A DNA stretch of 64,000 nucleotides, from NCBI GenBank assembly GCA_016219875.1, contig JACRJZ010000117.1:16936-80935 (forward strand). Reading direction: 5' to 3'. A program made the position numbers and the translations under genes. Positions 59,187-64,000 of the stretch are shown here, in pieces; within the stretch, counting starts at the first letter, position 1, and every line of letters starts with the position of its first letter. The notes beneath the pieces are model-generated. The model was not told the DNA's origin. It did no database searches and worked only from the letters and a program-made list of their open reading frames with translations. This DNA is from Verrucomicrobiota bacterium (GTDB lineage: Bacteria; Verrucomicrobiota; Verrucomicrobiia; Limisphaerales; JACRJZ01).

Positions 59187-60598
59187 GTTTGCCGCTGCCG
59201 CCAGTGCTGGTCGTCGATGATGAGAAGAACATGCGTCTGTCGTTGCAGGCCATGCTCGTCGCCGACCGCTACGCCGTCAAAACCGCGGAAGCGGCGGAAG
59301 ACGCCATGGCCCTGCTGGAGCGCGAGAATTTCCTCCTCGTCATTACGGACGTGCGCCTGGGCGGCATGAACGGAGTGGACTTCATGAAACGCGCCCTCCA
59401 GCGCTGGCCGGACCTGCCCTTCCTCATGATCACCGCCTACGCCACGCCCCGCACCGCGGTCGAGGCCATCAAGGCGGGCGCGACGGATTACCTGCCCAAA
59501 CCCTTCGCGCCGGAGGAACTCCTGCACACCGTCCGCCTCTGCGCCGAACGCTATCGGCTGGCCCAGGAAAACGCCGTCCTCCGCGCGCGGGCCGTCGAGT
59601 CGTTCAAGCTGGAACGCATCATCGGCAGTTGCCCGAAGATGGTCGAACTGCGGCAGCTCATCCAGACCGTCGCCGCTTCCGACGCCACCGTGCTCATCCT
59701 GGGCGAAAGCGGCACGGGCAAGGAACTCATCGCCGGCTCGCTCCATTCGCTAAGCAAACGCCGCGATAAACACTACGTCCGCATCAACTGCGCGGCGATT
59801 CCCGAGACGCTCCTGGAGAGCGAGCTATTCGGCCACGAGAAGGGCGCGTTCACCGGCGCGCTCAAACAGAAGCCGGGGCGGGTCGAGGAGGCCGACAGCG
59901 GCACCATTTTTCTCGACGAGATCGGCGACATGAGCCGTGCCTTGCAGGCGAAATTGCTGCGGTTCCTCGAGGACGGCACGTTCACCCGCGTCGGCGGAGT
60001 CGAGGAACTGCGCGTCAACGTGCGCCTGATCTCCGCCACCAATCGCGACATCATCGCTGCGATCAAGCAGGGGCAATTCCGGGAAGACCTCTTCCACCGC
60101 TTGAACGTCGTTCAGTTCCGTCCCCCGCCGTTGCGCGAGCGCGGCACAGACGTGCTGGAACTCGCCGAGCACTTCCTCCAGCACTTTAACGCCGCGATGA
60201 CCAAACAGGTCCACGGCCTCACCGCCGGGGCGAAGGAGAAGCTCCTGGCCCATCACTGGCCCGGCAACGTGCGCGAATTGCGGAACGTCATCGAGCGCGC
60301 CGTCATTCTGGAAACCACGCGCGAGATCCAGGCCCACAACGTCCCGGACTTCGCCCTCGAAAGCGGTCTGCGCAAGGGGGAAGCGCCCGCGCCCGCGCCG
60401 GCGGCCTCCCTGAGCGATTTCCTCGCGGCTTCGGAAAAGGACTACATCCTCGCCGTGCTGGCGCAAAACCAGAACAGCCTTCACAAGGCCGCGGAACATC
60501 TCAAGATCAGCCGCCATGCGCTGCGCTATCGGATGCAGCGCCTGAACATCACCCTCGCCGGTGAAACTGAACCCGACCCCACTTCCGTACAGAACTGA
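59183..60598 (+). CDS. NtrC-family sigma54-dependent response regulator
   Basis: The 471-residue regulator has a receiver domain (DDE at 12-14, phospho-acceptor Asp56 in VITDVRLGG, Lys in LPKPF), an AAA+ domain with Walker A GESGTGKE (~176-183), the sigma54 contact loop GAFTGA (~227), Walker B GTIFLDEIGD, and a Fis-type helix-turn-helix at the C-terminus (NQNSLHKAAEHLKISRHALR). With the overlapping kinase it forms one two-component system. No sigma54 (GG-N10-GC) promoter was identified nearby. Confidence 0.93.
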   Translation: MSLPLPPVLVVDDEKNMRLSLQAMLVADRYAVKTAEAAEDAMALLERENFLLVITDVRLGGMNGVDFMKRALQRWPDLPFLMITAYATPRTAVEAIKAGATDYLPKPFAPEELLHTVRLCAERYRLAQENAVLRARAVESFKLERIIGSCPKMVELRQLIQTVAASDATVLILGESGTGKELIAGSLHSLSKRRDKHYVRINCAAIPETLLESELFGHEKGAFTGALKQKPGRVEEADSGTIFLDEIGDMSRALQAKLLRFLEDGTFTRVGGVEELRVNVRLISATNRDIIAAIKQGQFREDLFHRLNVVQFRPPPLRERGTDVLELAEHFLQHFNAAMTKQVHGLTAGAKEKLLAHHWPGNVRELRNVIERAVILETTREIQAHNVPDFALESGLRKGEAPAPAPAASLSDFLAASEKDYILAVLAQNQNSLHKAAEHLKISRHALRYRMQRLNITLAGETEPDPTSVQN

Positions 60599-60606
60599 CC
60601 ACCCTC

Positions 60607-61002
60607 ATGGACCACTTTGTTTGCCTCCTCGCAGCCGGAATCATCAACCCGCCACGGACGATGCCGCAGACCCTGTCCCGGGAGCCGCTGTTCTCGAAGG
60701 AGATTACGCTCATTCTCATCATCGGGGGCGGCGTCGCGCTGTTGCTCTTCATCTGGGCGTTCTTCCTGCGCAAACGCCAGCATCCCGACCCGCACGCCCG
60801 TATCATCAAGGGCGGCTTCCTCGATGAGGCCGGCGCGGACTCCCAACGCGAGCAGAAGGGCCGGCACCACCGGCGCCGCCGCCATCGCCGGCAGCGCTCG
60901 CGGAACCTGCCGCGCAACCCCACCCTGCACGAAACGGGCGGCTTGCCCCCGCTTCGCCCGGAGGACCAGCCGCCGAGCGAAGGCTTGACGACCAAAGACT
61001 GA
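60607..61002 (+). CDS. Small single-pass membrane protein with Arg-rich tail
   Basis: The 131-residue protein has a membrane helix near residues 33-54 (ITLILIIGGGVALLLFIWAFFL) and a very basic stretch (KGRHHRRRRHRRQRSRN) then a Pro-rich acidic end. The start may be ATG 60607 or 60661. No family is recognised. The stop overlaps the hpnD-like ATG by one base, so the two are likely co-translated. Confidence 0.6.
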   Translation: MDHFVCLLAAGIINPPRTMPQTLSREPLFSKEITLILIIGGGVALLLFIWAFFLRKRQHPDPHARIIKGGFLDEAGADSQREQKGRHHRRRRHRRQRSRNLPRNPTLHETGGLPPLRPEDQPPSEGLTTKD

Positions 61003-61871
61003 TGCACCAAAGCCACGCCATCACCCGCAAGAGCGCCAGCAATTTGGCGATGGCGTTCATCCTCCTGCCTTCAGCCAGGCGGGACGGCATGTCGGCGCTC
61101 TATGCCTTCTGCCGGCAGGTGGACGACGCGGGGGACGACGAATCGCGCCCCATCGACCAGCGCCGGCAGCTTCTGGCGGAATGGCGCGCCGACGTGCGTC
61201 GGGCTTGCTCCGGCGAAACCGCGCAGTTTCCGGTCAATCAGGAACTCCGCCCGGTCATCCAGCAATACAAGCTCCCGTTCGAGTTGTTTGACGAACTGAT
61301 CCGCGGCGTGGAAATGGACCTCGACATCAAACGCTACGAAACCTTCTCCGCGCTGGAGCAGTACTGCTACCGGGTCGCGTCTGTGGTGGGCTTGCTCAGC
61401 ATTGAAATCTTCGGCTACCGCGACCCAGCCTGCCGCGACTACGCCATCTTTCTGGGCAAGGCCCTGCAATTCACGAACATCCTCCGCGACGTGCAGACCG
61501 ACGCCCGGCTCGGCCGCATCTACCTGCCGATGGAAGAACTGCGGCGCTTTCGTGTGACGGAGGACGAAATCTTGCGCGGCGCCTATTCCGACCGCTTCCG
61601 TGCGCTGGCGGCGAGCGTGGCCAAGCAGGCCCGGCACTTCTACCAGCGCGCCCGCGAAACCCTGCCCGTTGAAGACCGCCGCAGCATGGCCGCCGCTGAA
61701 TTGATGGGCTCGGTCTATTGGCGGTTGCTGGAGAAACTCGAAGCCCAACAGTTCAACGTCTTCGGGTCGCGGCTCACGCGCGTGGGCAAAGGCCGGAAAG
61801 TCCTCCTGGTCCTGCGCACCTGGTACCGGGCCGTTTCCGGCGGGGCCGCGCCGAACTATGGGACGCCCTGA
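61002..61871 (+). CDS. hpnD: Squalene/phytoene synthase, HpnD-like
   Basis: The 289-residue protein has SARRDGMSALYAFCRQVDDAGDD-type first Asp motif and ALQFTNILRDVQTDARLGRIYLP as second. Overall it resembles HpnD, which makes presqualene diphosphate from two farnesyl diphosphates for hopanoids. A downstream hpnK supports this. hpnC, hpnE and the cyclase are not adjacent, though another synthase lies at 45854. Confidence 0.82.
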   Translation: MHQSHAITRKSASNLAMAFILLPSARRDGMSALYAFCRQVDDAGDDESRPIDQRRQLLAEWRADVRRACSGETAQFPVNQELRPVIQQYKLPFELFDELIRGVEMDLDIKRYETFSALEQYCYRVASVVGLLSIEIFGYRDPACRDYAIFLGKALQFTNILRDVQTDARLGRIYLPMEELRRFRVTEDEILRGAYSDRFRALAASVAKQARHFYQRARETLPVEDRRSMAAAELMGSVYWRLLEKLEAQQFNVFGSRLTRVGKGRKVLLVLRTWYRAVSGGAAPNYGTP

Positions 61872-61892
61872 CGCCCTGTTCCTGATGCCGGT

Positions 61893-61984
61893 CCACGTTT
61901 TTACGTTTTACGTTTTACGTTTTACGCATCACGAGATTCAGGCCAGGGGTGACGTGAAGCGTGAAACGTAAAACGTAAAACGTG
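61893..61984. repeat. Inverted pair of tandem TTTTACG words (long hairpin)
   Basis: ACGTTTTACG-type words repeat four times (61894-61927) and their reverse complements (CGTAAAACG) repeat near 61958-61984, giving a possible ~90-base hairpin. The second arm ends within the GTG start codon of the hpnK-like gene. Confidence 0.7.
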
Positions 61985-62824
61985 CCTCCGCCTCCGCCAG
62001 TCCGCCGCCTGATCGTCAACGCCGACGACTTTGGCCGTTCGCGTTCGATCAATGCAGCCGTCGTTCGCGCCCACCGTGACGGCATCCTCACCGCCGCGAG
62101 CCTGATGGTGAATGAGCCGGCGTGCGACGAAGCGGTCGCGATGGCAAGGGAACATCCCGGCCTCGGCGTCGGTCTGCATCTGACGCTGCTCTGTGGCCGC
62201 ACTGCCTTGGCTGCCAATCGTATTCCTGGTCTTGTCGCTGCCAACACCGCGCCTCCCCGATTCAGAGACGACCCCGTTGGCGTCGGCCTGCGCTACTTCT
62301 TCCAGCGAAACCTGCGGCCACAGTTGGAAGCCGAGATCAGCGCGCAATTCGAGCGGTTCCGCGCGACCGGCTTACGGCTGGACCACGTCAACGGCCATCT
62401 CAACCTTCACTTGCATCCCACGGTGTTTGGCATCCTCATGGCCCGCGCGCGCGACTGGGGCGTCACGCGCCTGCGCCTGACCTGCGATCCGTTCTGGCTC
62501 AACGCCCGGCTCGCCAGCGGAGAGTGGCTCTACCGAATCAGCCATGCGGTGATCTTCCGCCTGCTTTCCGCTCGCGCCCGCCGCGTCCTGCGGCGGCTGG
62601 GCCTGCGCTCTCCCGACCGCGTCTTCGGGCTGCTTCAGAACGCCCGGGTGGACGAAGACTTCGTGACCGGCCTGTTGCCGCGGCTGCCGGGCGGCGATTC
62701 AGAGCTTTACTCCCATCCCTCGCTTGACGAGTCTCGACCCGAATTCGACGCCCTCGTCAGCCCGCGCGTGAAAGCACTCGTGGCCCAGGAGGGCATTCAA
62801 CTCATCCGATACCAGGACTTGTGA
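61982..62824 (+). CDS. hpnK: ChbG/HpnK-family deacetylase
   Basis: The 280-residue YdjC-fold protein has the metal/catalytic motif LIVNADDFGRSRSINAAV, GVGLHLTLLCG, and DHVNGHLNLHLHPTVF. HpnK is associated with hopanoid clusters and may deacetylate a glycosylated hopanoid, by analogy with ChbG. The only available start is GTG 61982, created at the end of a repeat. It lies downstream of the hpnD-like gene. Confidence 0.85.
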   Translation: MPPPPPVRRLIVNADDFGRSRSINAAVVRAHRDGILTAASLMVNEPACDEAVAMAREHPGLGVGLHLTLLCGRTALAANRIPGLVAANTAPPRFRDDPVGVGLRYFFQRNLRPQLEAEISAQFERFRATGLRLDHVNGHLNLHLHPTVFGILMARARDWGVTRLRLTCDPFWLNARLASGEWLYRISHAVIFRLLSARARRVLRRLGLRSPDRVFGLLQNARVDEDFVTGLLPRLPGGDSELYSHPSLDESRPEFDALVSPRVKALVAQEGIQLIRYQDL

Positions 62825-62825
62825 C

Positions 62826-63257
62826 ATGACCAAAGTGCTCATCGTTTTGCTGATTGGGCTGGCGGCGGAGGCGGCCGGCGTGGTCCTGCTGAAGCGGGGC
62901 ATCGACACCATCGGTCAGCCGAAGCAGATCAGTGTCTCCGAAATCGCCGGCGTGGTGCGCCGCGGCGCGGCGAATGCGAACATCCTGCTGGGCGTCGCGT
63001 TCGAGGCGGCGTTTTTCGCCACGCTGCTCTATCTGCTGGCCCAACGCAACGTGAGCCTGATCTGGCCGCTGACCTCCCTCAGCTTCGTGTTCACCGCCAT
63101 TGCCGCGAAGCTCCTCCTGGATGAACGGGTTTCCAGCCTCCGCTGGATCGGCATTGTCCTGATCGTCCTCGGCGCCGGACTGGTCAGTTACAGCGAGAAA
63201 GAAAACGAGGCGTCGGCGAGACAAGCTCCAGCAACGAGCGAGCCTGTTGCCAGGTAA
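62826..63257 (+). CDS. EamA/SMR-like four-helix membrane protein
   Basis: The 143-residue protein has four hydrophobic segments, with LLAQRNVSLIWPLTSLSFVFTAIAAKLLLDERVS matching the second half of drug/metabolite-transporter repeats; the E in LLLDERVS is typical. It starts two bases after the hpnK-like stop. A role in moving a lipid or sugar-lipid, as for ArnE/F-type proteins, is plausible given its neighbours but not shown. Confidence 0.75.
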   Translation: MTKVLIVLLIGLAAEAAGVVLLKRGIDTIGQPKQISVSEIAGVVRRGAANANILLGVAFEAAFFATLLYLLAQRNVSLIWPLTSLSFVFTAIAAKLLLDERVSSLRWIGIVLIVLGAGLVSYSEKENEASARQAPATSEPVAR

Positions 63258-63490
63258 TGTCGGGAGTCCCCGCCCGAGGGAGGAAGAGGCATCCAGCCGC
63301 CCAGAAGGGGTGATGAAAAATCGAGTGCCGTCGAACTGTTCCTGCTCAGGCTCAGGACTCCTGACTCCGCTGCATGGCTTGCTGGTGGCGTAGAATCGTC
63401 CGGTATCACGACGCCGAAACCGGCACTGAGTATCAGTAACTTACTGGGCGGATTCACCAAGTCGAGGTGCCGTAGAACAGCCGCGTGGGT

Positions 63491-63655
63491 TTACGGGACA
63501 ACGGTTTCGAGAACACCGAACACGGCGAAGTCAGCCGGATTGGAGGCCAGCAGGCGGCGGACACCGGCGATATTCAGCACGGCGGCCAGATGGGTGTCGA
63601 GGATGCGTTTGCGGCCCAGGTTGAATTGTCGCATCCAACGCAACACCAAGCACAC
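63491..63655 (-). pseudogene. C-terminal fragment of a VapC PIN-domain toxin
   Basis: The minus frame reads VLRWMRQFNLGRKRILDTHL, AAVLNIAGVRRLLASNP and ADFAVFGVLETVVP before a stop at 63491. This is the typical C-terminal third of VapC (FNLGRKRLLDT...LLTSNPADF). The upstream part is missing exactly where the CACGTCGGCTGCTAC repeat begins at 63656, so the element or a deletion beside it broke the gene. A short product from ATG 63634 is possible but could not be an active PIN domain. Confidence 0.65.
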
Positions 63656-63679
63656 ACTCCTCACGTCGGCTGCTACGGG
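63656..63679. repeat. Single-arm copy of the CACGTCGGCTGCTAC family
   Basis: ACTCCTCACGTCGGCTGCTA plus CGGGG matches the right arms at 1317, 6348 and 50301. No matching left arm is seen nearby. The flanking stretches 63258-63490 and 63680-64000 contain no gene I can support; 63720-63790 has CCCCTCG/CGAGGGG-like inverted words. Confidence 0.65.
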
Positions 63680-64000
63680 GTTTTGAAATTACCTCAATGG
63701 TATCGTGCTTTGCTTCTGCCTTTGCGCCGAAGGGGTGTCTCCCCTCGTGGGATACGCGCCACCGGAACCCAGTCGGATGCTGGAGATACTATCCCCCGGG
63801 GCGAGCCGGTGGCTTGCTGGTTGTGACTGACTCCGGCCTGACCGCTCCGCAGCGGGGGGCTAACCTCTTCTTAGCAACTGGACGGGACACGAGGAGGGAA
63901 GTGGTTGATTCGCAAGCCAGGCATCCGAAAGGTCTGCTCTACATTTCGACTTCCCGTTTGGCCGTGATCTGGGGCGGGGGCTGGGCCGGCAGAGTCCAGC

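Noticed and set aside
63188..63460. 90-codon minus-strand frame at the right end
   Set aside because: It overlaps the EamA-like gene end and repeat-like DNA, and its composition is not protein-like.
63485..63826. 113-codon plus-strand frame at the right end
   Set aside because: It is antisense to the VapC remnant and then runs through the repeat arm (PHVGCY peptide).

Overview
The window is GC-rich, gene-dense bacterial DNA. It most probably comes from the Verrucomicrobiota (Limisphaerales/Pedosphaeraceae-like). That placement is inferred from protein style (exported PA14, M28, CotH/lamin-tail and AGE-epimerase proteins, a GldA-GldF-GldG-DUF4340 set, an HpnD/HpnK pair) and from abundant small intergenic repeats; no rRNA marker is present.

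Layout: 1-4636 (+) holds a truncated phosphodiesterase-type enzyme, an M28 peptidase, a small membrane protein and a ClpX-like ATPase. 4901-10947 (-) holds an exported PA14 protein, an exported prenyltransferase/squalene-cyclase-fold protein and a 1132-residue GHMP-kinase/UDP-sugar-pyrophosphorylase fusion. 11466-13551 (+) holds TerC and an exported AGE epimerase. 13587-17604 (-) holds a eukaryotic-type HisA, a double-cubane-cluster (YjiM-type) reductase and a probable glycoside hydrolase. 18170-23006 (-) is a four-gene ABC-2 exporter operon (ATPase, permease, GldG-like, DUF4340) with ATGA overlaps.

The centrepiece is 23277-43100 (-), a complex I (NADH:quinone oxidoreductase) locus in the order nuoB-C-D-E-F-G-H-I-J-K-L-M-N without nuoA. 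Seven of its gene junctions carry co-oriented small accessory genes: an aspartic protease plus an L7/L12-like membrane protein (C|D), a Clp-fold SDH protease with two small ORFs beside an opposite-strand tRNA-Gln (E|F), Uma2 plus a ParE-type toxin-antitoxin pair (F|G), DUF4258/DUF2283 (G|H), a 71-residue unknown (H|I), HicBA (I|J), a PIN toxin with a small partner (K|L) and Phd/RelE (L|M). Most inserts are packed with start-stop overlaps against each other or the nuo genes, so the respiratory operon appears to have become a nest for addiction-type modules.

43270-50388 (-) holds an SDR-type epimerase, an Ala/Lys/Pro-rich exported protein, a squalene/phytoene synthase and a Tsp/Prc protease. 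50389-63257 (+) holds a lamin-tail/CotH protein, DUF47-PiT phosphate uptake, yicC-gmk-coaC, a two-component NtrC-type pair, HpnD, HpnK and an EamA-like membrane protein. The right end carries a VapC remnant cut at a repeat element.

At least five repeat families are visible: inverted elements ending in CACGTCGGCTGCTAC, a 110-bp element with 25-bp terminal inverted repeats, a GTAGCGCAGGC family, a 210-bp tandem array, and short tandem 'word' repeats. Several have entered reading frames (the kinase fusion, nuoG, the C-terminus of the reductase, the N-terminus of the PA14 protein).
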